64,000 bases of DNA from Blakeslea trispora (taxonomy: Eukaryota > Mucoromycota > Mucoromycetes > Mucorales > Choanephoraceae): the NCBI GenBank assembly GCA_025331445.1, contig JAIWNE010000081.1, positions 1 to 64,000 on the forward strand, in the 5' to 3' direction. The notes under the pieces were generated by a model. The model saw nothing but the letters and a program-made list of their open reading frames with translations. It made no database searches and had not been told where the DNA came from. Each line of letters opens with the position of its first letter. The first letter of the stretch is position 1. Made by a program: the position numbers and the translations under genes. Positions 33,220 through 46,024 of this stretch are shown here, piece by piece.

Positions 33220-34955
33220 TCATATAATCCATCAACATCACTAACTCTTTTATTTCACAATAGCTACATGTGTATCACCTTATGATGACAACATCTCAAT
33301 AACTCGACTACGCTTCTCTTCTATTTCTTAGAATCCTTCAACTTTTCTTCCGTATATATCTGCTGATCATCCACTTTATACATACTTGTGTAGATACTCA
33401 ACATTGACTTTGATAGACAATCTTTTATCCATGACACACTCTTCTGTATTGCTTTCTGCCAACTCATCCATGACTTCTTTATCCAAACTGCCTGCTCTAT
33501 ACCATGTTGCTCAAACTTATACCTCTTTGACTGTTTTCTAAATACCATCTTTTAAAGGGCTGTCTATTTGGATTGATGCGTCTTTTTCAAGTTACTCTTG
33601 CCTAAGGTCCTTCGATTTCTCCATTTAAATGTTCAAATGCTTTTGTATACATTGCATCGACTAACTTGCTCTATTTGTAGTCATTGCCTTGAAACCCTTT
33701 GACAATCGTATATCCAATCGCCTACCATGCTTCCATCCTATGCCTGATTTATTCATGTCTATCCTCTTTCTTATGTGCACATGTGGTCCACCTATCTAAG
33801 TATTGTCTCTGGTTATTGCCCTAGCTTTTTGAATTACAGTTTCCCTTTAATATACCGTCGTTCAGGATACTTGGTCTCTTCTCATGTCGCCATCTCTCTA
33901 CCTCATCTTCAAGAAATGCTCTTTATCCGCCTATTCTCCTTCCACTACTATGGTCTATGCTTTCAAAAGTTGAAGAATCTCTTTTTGGATGAACTTAGGG
34001 TTCCTTTCAACTTTACTTCTTGTATTTTTCTTCCTTTTGTGTCTTCATGTCGTTGCTCATGCTTACATGTCTGCTCCATCCCAGATGAGCTTGCCTCATC
34101 GCTTTGAATCTCTCTCGTGACAAGCGAAATACCGCTTCCAGAATATTTTTACTTGACTTTCTTACCAAATGAATCCCTCTTTATCGACTGTTCACTTCTG
34201 ACTGTTGCTCTCACTGTTGGCTGGACTCATGAGGTACCTAATCGCATATAACGGAGTCAACATGCTCATGACGAAGTACATGCGTAAAGAATCGCGTCTC
34301 ATCTTTATTTTTTTTGTTTTTTAGACTTTCTATGCTATTTACTTTCTTCCTCTATTGTTTCTGACTCTTTTGTATACTGGTGACTAGTAATCTCTCAGTT
34401 GGTGTTGCTCATGACCTTGCATGTTGCTTCAAGATGGCTGTCAAGAAAAAAAAAATTTCGAAAAAATTACTCTCGGTTAAGGCTATATATTTTTCAAGCG
34501 CAGCTACTGCAAAGCGATTAAGGTGCTTACTGAAGGCTCTAATCATGGAAATTAACTCATTTCTGCTTTCTATACTGCTTCTGATGGTTCCAAAAGGTAC
34601 CTGTATCAAAACCAAGCATGCCAATTAATCTGAGTACACCCGATGCAGCATTCTTATTACAAAAAAGGATATCTGAGCTACAAATCAGCCTGAAGAAGAA
34701 CCCATATATTGCATTTATTTGATTAAAATTAATAAAATTAAACGAGCTTGATTTGCACATAATATCTAAATAATCCAATCATATGCCAAGCTCATCCGAA
34801 AATTAAAGCGATACGATTAGCCCATTTATTGCTTATACTTCTAAAAATTGTTAAATCATCATTACTATATACTCTAAAGGCCATTTGTCACTATAACTCC
34901 CCTTTGAGACCTAAGCTAGATATGATTCGACTGTAAAGCACTCCTATTCAAAGTA
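32971..34955. repeat. Left arm of inverted repeat 2 (about 2 kb)
   Basis: It pairs with 35484-37468; coordinates sum to 70439. Small frames of 71, 73, 75, 82 and 110 residues recur identically in both arms, so similarity is near complete. Beyond the gypsy insertion the palindrome continues (26709 leftwards against 37469 rightwards) but visibly more diverged. Both arms are the X-proximal part of CACC elements. Confidence 0.93.
33185..33212. repeat. Poly-T run in CACC copy A
   Basis: 28 consecutive T preceded by CT dinucleotides. The mirrored run in copy B is A at 37227-37253, and copy F has one at 17391-17411. It is a shared internal landmark of the repeat. Confidence 0.95.
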
Positions 34956-35120
34956 AGCTCGTATAATATTTCACCCATGGCCCAATTCTTGTGTTTCTGC
35001 ATCTGTTCTCACTGTGTTTCTGCCCATTTTTCTTTGAAACCGCATATGAAAAAAACAAATATTTCGGAAGGTTATTTCACAATTATTTGAGTCACTATAT
35101 ACACCCTCTACGCCGTGGTG

Positions 35121-35483
35121 AATTGGTTGTGGTTTGACATATTCACTACCTAAATCCACATATTGTTATTAGTTCCCTTGATACTTATTACAGATCATTG
35201 TATTCATTTATTATATCTCTTCTTTTATATTACTTTATTCTCTTTACTTTACTTATATCTCTAGTCGGAAGACTTAAAACCTGATGCTCATTACTTATAA
35301 CCTTGCTGCCTGATTGCTCTGTTATATATATTTGTTCTCTTTCACCACAGCTTAAAAGATGTTGAGGTGAACTTTTTTTTTGTCAGAATCTGACACGAAA
35401 ACCTTGAAATTCAATTAAGGCGGTTTAAGGTTTTTTGTCAGAATCTGACATTTTTTGTTGAATGGCAAAACCCTTTTGCGGAT
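35121..35483. other. Unique spacer at the centre of inverted repeat 2
   Basis: It lies between the X end of copy A and the truncated start of copy B. It holds two copies of the palindrome TGTCAGAATCTGACA, at 35381-35395 and 35436-35450. No gene is seen. Confidence 0.6.
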
Positions 35484-37219
35484 TACTTTAAATAGGAGCT
35501 GTCTATAGTCGATTCATATCCAGCTTAAGTCTCAAAGGGGAGTTATAGTGACAAATGGCCTTTAGAGTATATAGTAATGATGATTTAACAATTTTTAGAA
35601 GTATAAGCAATAAATGGGCTAATCGTATCGCTTTAATTTTCGGATGAGCTTGGCATATGATTGGATTATTTAGATATTATGTGCAAATCAAGCTCGTTTA
35701 ATTTTATTAATTTTAATCAAATAAATGCAATATATGGGTTCTTCTTCAGGCTGATTTGTAGCTCAGATATCCTTTTTTGTAATAAGAATGCTGCATCGGG
35801 TGTACTCAGATTAATTGGCATGCTTGGTTTTGATACAGGTACCTTTTGGAACCATCAGAAGCAGTATAGAAAGCAGAAATGAGTTAATTTCCATGATTAG
35901 AGCCTTCAGTAAGCACCTTAATCGCTTTGCAGTAGCTGCGCTTGAAAAATATATAGCCTTAACCGAGAGTAATTTTTTCGAAATTTTTTTTTTCTTGACA
36001 GCCATCTTGAAGCAACATGCAAGGTCATGAGCAACACCAACTGAGAGATTACTAGTCACCAGTATACAAAAGAGTCAGAAACAATAGAGGAAGAAAGTAA
36101 ATAGCATAGAAAGTCTAAAAAACAAAAAAAATAAAGATGAGACGCGATTCTTTACGCATGTACTTCGTCATGAGCATGTTGACTCCGTTATATGCGATTA
36201 GGTACCTCATGAGTCCAGCCAACAGTGAGAGCAACAGTCAGAAGTGAACAGTCGATAAAGAGGGATTCATTTGGTAAGAAAGTCAAGTAAAAATATTCTG
36301 GAAGCGGTATTTCGCTTGTCACGAGAGAGATTCAAAGCGATGAGGCAAGCTCATCTGGGATGGAGCAGACATGTAAGCATGAGCAACGACATGAAGACAC
36401 AAAAGGAAGAAAAATACAAGAAGTAAAGTTGAAAGGAACCCTAAGTTCATCCAAAAAGAGATTCTTCAACTTTTGAAAGCATAGACCATAGTAGTGGAAG
36501 GAGAATAGGCGGATAAAGAGCATTTCTTGAAGATGAGGTAGAGAGATGGCGACATGAGAAGAGACCAAGTATCCTGAACGACGGTATATTAAAGGGAAAC
36601 TGTAATTCAAAAAGCTAGGGCAATAACCAGAGACAATACTTAGATAGGTGGACCACATGTGCACATAAGAAAGAGGATAGACATGAATAAATCAGGCATA
36701 GGATGGAAGCATGGTAGGCGATTGGATATACGATTGTCAAAGGGTTTCAAGGCAATGACTACAAATAGAGCAAGTTAGTCGATGCAATGTATACAAAAGC
36801 ATTTGAACATTTAAATGGAGAAATCGAAGGACCTTAGGCAAGAGTAACTTGAAAAAGACGCATCAATCCAAATAGACAGCCCTTTAAAAGATGGTATTTA
36901 GAAAACAGTCAAAGAGGTATAAGTTTGAGCAACATGGTATAGAGCAGGCAGTTTGGATAAAGAAGTCATGGATGAGTTGGCAGAAAGCAATACAGAAGAG
37001 TGTGTCATGGATAAAAGATTGTCTATCAAAGTCAATGTTGAGTATCTACACAAGTATGTATAAAGTGGATGATCAGCAGATATATACGGAAGAAAAGTTG
37101 AAGGATTCTAAGAAATAGAAGAGAAGCGTAGTCGAGTTATTGAGATGTTGTCATCATAAGGTGATACACATGTAGCTATTGTGAAATAAAAGAGTTAGTG
37201 ATGTTGATGGATTATATGA

Positions 37220-37253
<34 letters not shown>

Positions 37254-37468
37254 GAGAGAGATAAAAGTGCTTACCTTTTGCTGTGCATTTACTGAAAAAA
37301 AAGAGAAAAAAGAAAATGGGGGATTAAAAAAATGGCTAGTATATATGAGAAATATGGCAGTGATGGGAAGAAAGCATGATTTCATTGACAGATTTAAGCT
37401 AAAATCATACTGAAAAGGAAAATGTCTTTGATTTGCATAAACAGATCTTATTAGTGATCAATTAAAGG
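35484..37468. repeat. Right arm of inverted repeat 2
   Basis: Inverted partner of 32971-34955. The high similarity ends at 37468, opposite the gypsy-1 target site. Confidence 0.93.
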
Positions 37469-39329
37469 AACGCTTTTGTAAAGGAGATCCTAAAGAAATA
37501 CCAAAGTAGAGTCTATAAAAAAGTTGATAGCAAAGCGTCAAGCTGTCTCAAAATTATATATGTATATAAATGAATCATTTTTTAACATACAAGTAACTAG
37601 CGTAAAAATAAAATGTATCAAGAGCAACCCTTTTATATAGTGTCGCTCTTGTTAGAGATATAATAGACTATAACAATAGGATGGCACATCAGAAGCCAAA
37701 TGTAATAAGATCATTCATTTATTGTAAAGGCTCATTGACACAATCACTTCTTATGACACCCTTTGAAACCATTTATAAATTGAACACTGAAAGATCCTAA
37801 TTTCAATTTGATTATATTGTCATTTTATGATAATTTTAAATGACCCAAAATAATATAATATGGTGAACATCAATACCATTAAAATGCAGCACATAAATAG
37901 ACCTCTTAGACGCACAAAATGTCTCTTGCTTAAGAGTAACTCACATATGGTTTAGCACTGGAAAGCAATTGATCGAGTATAGATGTTGATGATTTTTCAG
38001 TTGATCTTTTTGGTTGAAGAGCAAATGTCCTTACAAGCAGTTTGTTCATGATTTGGCATTATTGTAAGTGGTAAAAATACTTTAAATGGTACTGTGCTAC
38101 TTTGTAAGGTTGTCAACTTTACTTCAAATATAATTGTATAGAGAAGTAAATAGGAAATTTAGATGGTTTGGGATAACAGTTTTTATAAATCATAATCAGA
38201 ACCAAGAGCATTCGTATATTTCATTATGAGAGCTTGAAGTAACTTTTACTCGAAATCAAATAATTTTTCATAAGCAGTTTAATATCATTGAATTGTTATT
38301 TTTATTGTATGTTGTCTTGAGCATACATTCATCATCATATATCTATCTCTTTGATTTAAAGGTATACCTTTTTTAAGTATCTTCTTAAGAAACTGGTCAA
38401 CCATATTCCAGATTTTTAACTTTTGTTAACTAAGCAATCACTTCTAAGGTATTTGTAGGTGCTTTTTATCTATTTTATTTTATTTTTTTCAACCTTTTGC
38501 GAGGTGACCTACCAACTTGCATGCTTATATAAGTTTGAGATGTCGACATGCAGAACTGATGAGCAGCGAGAAAGCTAACATGTGCTCATAGAAGTTAGCT
38601 TTTTCACTTAAGAGTTATATATTTCTTACTGTTTATAACTATTCTAGTCAGTTCTTAATATGCAAAAGCAAGTCAGAGCACATGAAATCAATGCTTCATG
38701 AAAATGATATTTTTATCAAAATCTAAGGATTGTGTCTTTTTTCTACTATTCAACTGTAATTATCTTTTTGACTGCATCTCCTTCTTTATAATTAAATAAT
38801 TGAGTTCATCACTATTTTAAACACTATTTTATTTTTGATTGAAGCGTATGATGCAAAGAGAGGTGTAAACCCAATCCTTTTTCATAGTGATGGAAATTCG
38901 CTACTCTGATTGGCCGATTTCAAGAAGGTTCCAGGTTTTTCTCTCTTTACCTACATTAGGATAGCTGACATACTTTAAAAGCAAATTCACCCCCAAAGTT
39001 CCGTGTTATTTATGGGGTGACATTATCTCTTTCCTTTTTCTTATCCTCTTTTTTTTCTCGACTTTTTTTTCCTTACTCTATTGAATACTACACCTTTTTT
39101 TTTCCTGAATCTCGAGAGTGTTTCCTTTCCAATTAAGGTGTATTAATCAGGCATGCTACATGATTGCTAACTTATCCTTTCTTTTATCTGTCTAGAAAGA
39201 GGCTTGTTTTTTAGGTTTGTTCACGATCAATTTGGGCAGCTCAAGTCTTTATCATACATCACTCATCTTACCATCACAAAGCAGACAATTGCAGTTTTTA
39301 AAACACGCCACCACTAAACACTTGAAAAA

Positions 39330-39925
39330 GATCAATAATACACTTTCTTCCAAATATCAGTGGATGGAGATGCTTACATAACATGAGAATTCTTTTAGTC
39401 GCGTCTAATATAAGCAAAGGTAAGCAACTCGATGTTATTACATATGGCTTTATAATCTAACATTTTTTGAAAATAGATATAGTATTATCACACTGTTAGA
39501 TGATTGTTTTATGATGAAGCCAATGGATTTTGAAGCATGGTAAGTATTGTTCCATTCTACGATTATTACCTGACTCACCATAAACCTTTGAAGATAGTAT
39601 GGAGTCATTACATTTCTGATTGAATCAACCTAACTTCGATTGCACCTTCAGCTTGTGATAACAGTCTTTTATTCTTCAACTATTGAAGACTACTTTCACT
39701 CTCCAAACAACAATCTAGCCGAATTTACATCTAATTTACTAGACATCAATTCTATGAATGACAAAATGGAAACAAGAGGTAAAGTTATTAGTAAAGGTTG
39801 GCAGTTTTATTCAAAGAAAGATGCCATCATTGTCAACATCATTTCCGGAAAAACGAATCAATTTACATATCAACAACACTTTGGATGATCAAAGCTCTTT
39901 AAAGGTATCATGGTTTTTGGAGAGG
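39330..39925 (+). other. Exon-like blocks inside CACC copy B
   Basis: Counterpart of 24050-24690 and 49085-49710. It reads NLAEFTSNLLDINSMNDK and SKGWQFYSKKDAIIVNIIS with GTAAGC and GTAAG donor-like signals around the blocks. Frames are partly broken here. The product is unknown. Confidence 0.35.
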
Positions 39926-41458
39926 TAAGCATCTATGATAGATTGCATTATAGTTGGTTGGACTATTTTTTTATCATTTGGAAATAAAAACATATTGTGA
40001 TGGATCACTCAAAAGCGAATCTTGGATTGTTGCTAACATTGACCCACAATGTTGATGATTGTTGATGATATACTCATTTTGATAAACATGTACAACAACC
40101 GATTGTCTTTATAAAAAAAGTGAATGGATCCCTCTTCTAAAGCCTACAATTGATCCTTCTGTTCCTCTTTCATGACTTCTCAACTAAGCATTCTAATTCA
40201 CCATCAAGTCAAGTACCAGTTTAGAGTATTTGAAGTTTTTGTCTACATATTGATTTGCCTAGTCTCAAGATTGACTTCCAATGTTTAAAACTAACAGTTC
40301 TTAAAAGTGATAATGAAACATTCCATCCTTATTTAGTGAGAGTCATTAGCTGAGATAAATAGTGATTAGTAGTGATTGTTATTACTTTTCTTTCTTTCCT
40401 TTTCACTTGCTTCAAGTAGCATTTGTTTCTTTTCTCCTATTAAACTTCTCTTTAAGTTGTTGCTCATAATCTTACACCAGCATCTATCTTTTTCAGTTTT
40501 CTAACACTGCTTACTCTCATACAATGCGATTTAATTCAGCCCAAACTACATCATCTCACTTTATACAAAGATGAGAGCACTTTTTTATTTTACCTAACTG
40601 CTGGAATGTCTGTTATTCATTTTGCCAGTCATTATTTGACTTAAAGACACTTACAGCAACAACGAGTCCTTCTCCATGTGCTCATGTTGCTTCAGTGATG
40701 GTGATGAGAGATCTCAAGATCGACATTCAGTCATGATCGTAACTTTCTTGTACTACTGTCTTAAAATTTAGAAGTATCAATAACAAACACCTTCTCTTAA
40801 CCTTGCTATTTTATTTTCTACACTTTTTAACACTTTTTTACACCTCTTTAGCTTTCCTCACCTTGATATGATTAGACAAAAAATTAAAAATTGTGTCTTA
40901 AGCCTTTGGCTTTATAGATTTAACAGCTTATGCTTCCTTTTCTTCTCTTTTAGCCTGCTACCATTTTTTCATATATCTGAGTTTACCTCAAGAAGTTCCT
41001 TCCTTTTACTTCTTCACCTTTAAATTAAATTTGCATACATGTTTATTTTTACCCAGATTGTTTCACCTCTCTTAGCCAATCCCCCCATTTTCCTTTTTTG
41101 TACATATTATCTGCATAAAATCTGAAATTGATCCCCCCATTTGATTATCTCTTCATTTTCACTGCTATTTTTTTCCCTTTTCAGTCAAATCTCTTTCTCA
41201 CAAATTATTTTTCTTGGTCTTTTTACTTATTTTATGGCCTTTGACATGTAAAAAAAAGCCGAGATCAAGTCATCTCTTCGGATCAGCTTCAAATTCAAAA
41301 ACTAACCTCCCTTAAGTCTCTATATTACATTTCAACAAAAAAATCCATTACTTTAATCATTTCAAAAGCCAATACAGCCATGTCTATAAAAGATGAATAT
41401 TGACCTCAATCAGAAAAACCTCACTCGAATATTTTCAGAACTCCTATACGCCGTGGTG

Positions 41459-42636
41459 CGTCTTTTTCAAGTTACTCTTGCCTAAGGTCCTTCGATTTCT
41501 CCATTTATATATTCAAATGCTATTGTATACATTGCATCGACTAACTTGCTCTATTTGTAGTCATTGCCTTGAAACCCTTTGACAATAGTATATCCAATCG
41601 CCTACCATGCTTCCATCCTATGTCAGATTTATTCATGTCTATTGTCTTTCTTACGTGCACATGTGGTCCACCTATCTAAGTATTGTCTCTGGTTATTGCC
41701 CTAGCTTTTTAAATTACAGTTTCCCTTTAATATACCGTCGTTCAGGATACTTGGTCTCTTCTCATGTCGCCATCTCTCTACCTCATCTTCAAGAAATGCT
41801 CTTTATCCGCCTATTCTCCTTCCACTACTATGGTCTGTGCTTTCGAAGGTTGCCGAATCTCTTTTTAGTTGAACTTGGGGTTACTTCCAACTTTACTGCT
41901 TGTGCTTTTCTTCTTTTTGTGTCTTCTCGCCTTTGCTCATGCTTACATGGGTGCTCCATCTCAGATGAGCTTGCCTCATCGCTTTGAATCTCTTTCCTGA
42001 CAAGTGAATTACCGCCTCCAGATTATTTTGACTTGACTGTCTTACCGAATGAACTTCTCTTTATTAACTGTTTACTTCTGACTGTTGCTCTCACTATTGG
42101 CTGGACTCATGAGGTACCTAATCGCAACTAAAGGACACAACATGCTCATGACAAAGTACATGTGTAAAGGATCGCGTCTCATCTTTATTTTTGTTATTTT
42201 ATAGACTTGCTATGCTATTTACTTTCTTCCTCTATTGTTTCTGACTCTTTTGTATACTGGTGACTAGTGATCTCTCAGTTGGTGTTGCTCATGACCTTGC
42301 ATATTGCTTCAAAATGGCTGTCAAGAAAAAAAAATAATTACGAAAAAAAAATCTCGGTTAAGGCTGAATATTTTTCAAGCGCAGCTACTGCAAAGCGATT
42401 AATGTGCTTATTGATGGCTCTAATCATGAAAATTAACTCATTTCTGCTTTCTATACTGCTTCTGATGGTTCCAAAAGGTACCTATATCAAAGCCAAGCAT
42501 GCCAATCAACCTGAATACACCTGATGCAGCATTCCTATTGCCAAAAAGGACATCTGAGCTACAAATCAGCCTAAAGAAGAATCCATATATAGCATTTATT
42601 TGATTCAAATTAATAAGAATAAAGAAGCTTGATTTG
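41459..42636 (+). repeat. CACC fragment copy C; left arm of inverted repeat 3
   Basis: It is homologous to 33577-34760 of copy A and is an inverted, near-identical copy of 46366-47543 (coordinates sum to 89002). It starts exactly where the Y end of copy B stops, with CGTCTTTTTCAAG. It is truncated near 42636 before reaching an X end. Confidence 0.85.
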
Positions 42637-42887
42637 CCTACAATTATAAAAAAAGACGCAATGTAACGAACATGATTGGCCTGTAATACTAGATGATCCA
42701 GTAGTATTCAAGCTTACTTAAAGGAATACTGACAAACCATTAGTCTGTTTATTATTTATCCACATAGAACATGATCATTTAAACCTCTTTAATGCTTGCA
42801 TTTTCATTTGATGCTGAAGCTCCACTTCAATTATATAAGCGATCATCATTGGCCTTCATAGCGGTATACTAATGTTTTTAAGCAGTC
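42637..42887. other. Short unassigned stretch downstream of CACTA-1
   Basis: AT-rich with no gene seen. It may contain the outer end of the CACTA-1 element, but no CACC terminus was found. Confidence 0.35.
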
Positions 42888-43012
42888 AAAAAATGGGCCG
42901 ATGGCCCATTTTACTGCAAACCAAAATTGGGCTAAACGCATTTTAGCCCATTCGATTTGTTGGTAGACCGATTGGGCTGTAGGGCCCAATTTTTGGGCCA
43001 TCAGCCCACCCG
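42888..43012. repeat. Cluster of nested GGGCC hairpins, possible CACTA-1 subterminal region
   Basis: Eight GGGC/GCCC-type motifs lie in about 120 bp. Pairs include GGGCC-GAT-GGCCC, TGGGCTAAA with TTTAGCCCA (42927-42949), TGGGCTG with CAGCCCA, and GGCCCAA with TTGGGCC inside it. They are strikingly GC-rich against the surroundings. CACTA elements are known to carry inverted and direct subterminal repeats bound by an accessory protein; the position just past the transposase stop fits that. Confidence 0.6.
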
Positions 43013-43110
43013 CTTGAGCCGTAGTAGTTAGTGATTTATTATAGATAATATCAGTAAATGAATGATGAAAAATATGTATACGAGTATGAGCGACGAGAAG
43101 AGTGAGGTAT

Positions 43111-46024
43111 TTACAAAATGGTATGGCCGCGCAAGCGATTGTTTAGTTTTTGATAGTATTTGGCATCTAACCATATTACTTTGTAGTGAAGAAGTTCGTC
43201 GTCATATCTTACGAGACCTACAGTAGTGAGAATGTCCCTCACTTCACACACCATATAGGGACCGTTATTTCTTTCATCATCGTAATTTGCCTTAATAATT
43301 CCATAATCGTCCATATCGGTATCAAGAATTACAGACAACAGGGCGAGAAAACGTATACTACCATTGAATTTGTGCTCAGAAAAGAACACAACCTCACCTA
43401 AATACCAGAATTTTTGTTGTCTGCTAATGACAATACATGTTAGCGATTTGAAAAGTTAGGAAGAATATGGCAAGTACCTGGTAATATGCTTTGCTTCAAA
43501 CAAGACAAGATGATTTGCTTGACGAATCTGGCTCTGATATTGTCGATACCATCTTGACTGGAAGACAAAGCCGTTGTGCAACATTCGAGCTGCCAGCATT
43601 ATTTTCTCTCCATAGTTGAGAATACTCGACAGTCCCAATCGATTGTAAAATCTCTGCAAAGCAGCGACACAAACAGGGACAGGTACATCAACAACAATAT
43701 CTTCACGATTGAGAGATACATTTGAAAACTTTTCCCATAGTTGAGGCCATCTATCTGGTTGTGTAGGATGGTCATGGTAATCAACTCTAATGTTTGTTTT
43801 AGGTGAGCTGATTTGGTCGAAAGCTTCAGTAACATCGGTTTGATTAAAAAAATTGAATCTAGTGTGAATGTTACTGATTTCTTTGTTAGGCTTGGACATC
43901 GAGAATACTTCGTTGCTTAATAGTTTGATAGTTCTTTCGAGAGATCTACAAGAATAGTATCGAAGGGGTCCGTGTTGTCTGATGAGATCGGCTACATGAT
44001 AAACGGCAAAGTGACAATTCATTGTCCAAACTCGCATGCTCAATTGGTCTTCTGCTACGCTTTGTTGAAGAAAGTCAGCCCATTGTTTGAAGGATCTATT
44101 CTTAAGATACCAAAATCGAATATGTAATGATTATGGGTTAGTGAATAAAGGAAAAACAAGAAAGTACTTTGATAATCTCTTTATTCTTAGAAAGTGGAAT
44201 AATCTTTCTAAACTAAATAATACAGTGGTTTTTATACAATTTCTAAAGTCTGTGTCTACTCGAATGTGAATGGATTTTACTAATCCTTATTCTCATAAAA
44301 TATAAAGGAAATAGTCTTTATGTGCCGGTTGAGGTCTTCTTCCAGTGTTCTACCATTGTCCTGTATTTTTACCGTTCCTGAATACAGTTGGATTAGGACT
44401 TTAAATCTGGGATGGCTTGATTTGGAACTTGTGTAATTTTCTCTGTCCTTTTTCTTCTGAGTAAGCATTTACTGCTTACTGTGTCTTATGTGTATATGAG
44501 CTTTCACTCTTTACATTATGTTGGGCTTCTATTAGTTTGAGTTGTATATCGTATTTTAAATAAACAATTCTTTTATTTGATATCATTTTCAGTATCTACT
44601 TTTATTTATCATATGGTGAAATCACCACAGAATACAGTCGGCAGCATAAAAATAAAAGGTACCTTTCCATATACTGTAGCTCTTCAACGCTGATACATCT
44701 TTGCAAACTTATAGAACATGCATTTACTAGATGCATCAATGCATTTCTTGTCTGGACGCTTTTCTTGTAAGGTACAATCACAGTTGGGACAACATGCAAT
44801 AAAATATGCTGCCAATCAATAGCCCTGTAGAAACCTGCTCTGTGATCAAAAGTGAAATCAAACATGGAAGGAGTCGTCTTTTTACTTTGATTGATCCATT
44901 GACCAAGTTTATCACCAAAAGTTCTTAATGTGAAGCCTTCTATGGTGTCAAACGCATAACTGGACATATTTGCGGGTATGAACTTGTTTCGGGTTGGCTG
45001 TTCCAAAAGATTGAAAACAAGATGACCTATTCCATGACCTAACATATGCAACTCGTCGCCAAAGAAGGAAAATGGGCCCAAGAAAGTTGGCAAACTAGTG
45101 ATCAGATCAAATACACCACGCATTCCATGTTCCTTTGATAACTGTTAGTAAACGAGTTATTTGACTGTGGTTTGGTATGCCTTACAATGTCTCCTTCAAT
45201 TAAGCTTTCAACAGTATGATCATCGCCAACACCAGAGAAATACTTTCCATGGGTAATGTTTTGACGATAATTATCTGCTCTCACATCGCAGATACGACAA
45301 CCGTATGTACCTGTGTGGCCACCGAAATGCATGATCTCAGCAATTCCTGGTATGTCGCCAGTAAAACCGAGTATTGCGACCTCACCATTGAACTTTTCGA
45401 CACCATCACGCTTGATGATCAGACCACGACGATACAACTGATTAACCTCGGCTATCAAAGGTTGCAGAAAAGACACAAGCATCTTGGGCTTTCCTAGACA
45501 GATGGCTATTTGAATCATGTTTTTTCTTTTGTTCTACAAAGTTCAAAGCAAAGTAAGTTATTATGTTCGATAAGGGTAAACATGAATTAATGTTCGTACC
45601 TATACTTAGGATGAATGTTTAGAATTAGGCAGTTAATCATGACTTGGTGTGCTTTCTGTACATGCTTTGGCTGATAGCCGTCAACAAAAATCAACAAACA
45701 GATGGTATTGTCCTCTAGAACTCCTTCATTCAACAAACGTTGGTATGCAGCACCTGAAAAGACATCTCGATACTGATTGTTTGATGCTGAATGATCAAAG
45801 AAATGATTGCGGTAGTCAAGCATATCGCTTCGTTTTGGGTCCGCATAGAATTCCGTCAAAGCATTAGCAATTGATGTGTAGGCCATTGTGCTTTCAGATT
45901 TCAAAGAAGGTAGAGGCATATTTGGATCGCGTTCAGTATTATTTCTGGCCTCTTCCACTTGAGCAATGTTGCTATAACGAGGACGCTGACATGGTTCGTA
46001 TTGACAAGTCAAAACATCCGGACT
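43111..46024 (-). pseudogene. CACTA/Tnp2-like transposase gene, 5'-truncated (CACTA-1)
   Basis: This is the most complete Tnp2-like transposase here. It begins inside SPDVLTCQYEPCQ at the CACC X end (46025). It shows VMINCLILNIHP, an intron (45534-45599), MIQIAICLGKPKMLVSFLQP, LGFTGDIPGIAEIMHF, GTYGCRICDVRAD, a second intron (45142-45185), GPFSFFGDELHMLGHG, FDFTFDHRAGFYRAIDW, then after an LTR-bearing intron MRVWTMNCHFAVYHVADLI with GPLRYYSCRSLERT. A final intron is at 43421-43477 and TAA at 43111-43113. These match the fungal and plant CACTA Tnp2 layout. One base is missing in an A run after the first intron (45519-45533) compared with CACTA-2, so the frame is broken. The N-terminal zinc-finger exon is absent. 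Confidence 0.82.
44123..44629 (-). repeat. Solo LTR, family 2 (507 bp), inside a CACTA-1 intron
   Basis: Starts TGTAATGATTATGGG, ends GGTGAAATCACCACA. The target duplication GAATA is at 44118-44122 and 44630-44634. It lies between a GTACCT donor at 44662 and an acceptor at 44101 or 44060; the latter restores the frame. Confidence 0.93.

Larger units (their letters stand above)
22491..35120 (+). mobile_element. CACC element copy A (about 6.4 kb), interrupted by gypsy-1
   Basis: The left (Y) end is CACCACAGCGCAGAGGAG at 22491. The right (X) end is CTACGCCGTGGTG at 35120, inverse of CACCACGGCGTAG. Without gypsy-1 and one target copy it is 6364 bp. Copies B, C, D, E, F and G share its sequence. 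The 8-bp tip CACCACGG also starts the CACTA-3 element at 55266, so I suspect a CACTA-like family; AA flanks both ends, which is weak evidence for a target duplication. No complete protein is evident. Exon-like blocks at 24050-24690 and a 28-bp T run at 33185-33212 are notable. The element definition is my inference. Confidence 0.6.
35484..41458 (-). mobile_element. CACC element copy B, X end truncated
   Basis: It is in inverse orientation to copy A. It lacks the X terminus (it would need about 360 bp more on the left) and ends at 41458 with the Y terminus CTATACGCCGTGGTG. The inner 2 kb nearly equals copy A; the outer part resembles copy E (47544-50860) more than A. No complete coding region is seen. 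Exon-like blocks recur at 39330-39925. Confidence 0.65.

Noticed and set aside
33775..34107. A 110-residue frame in CACC copies A/B, with a 126-residue relative in C/D
   Set aside because: It is identical between arms only because the arms are recent duplicates. Copy F carries a stop in the same frame and there is no recognisable motif, so I treat it as non-coding.
22488..35122. AA as a target duplication of CACC copy A
   Set aside because: Left flank AAA and right flank AAT share only two bases in AT-rich DNA. The helicase sequence cut on the left does not continue on the right, so a simple insertion is not shown.
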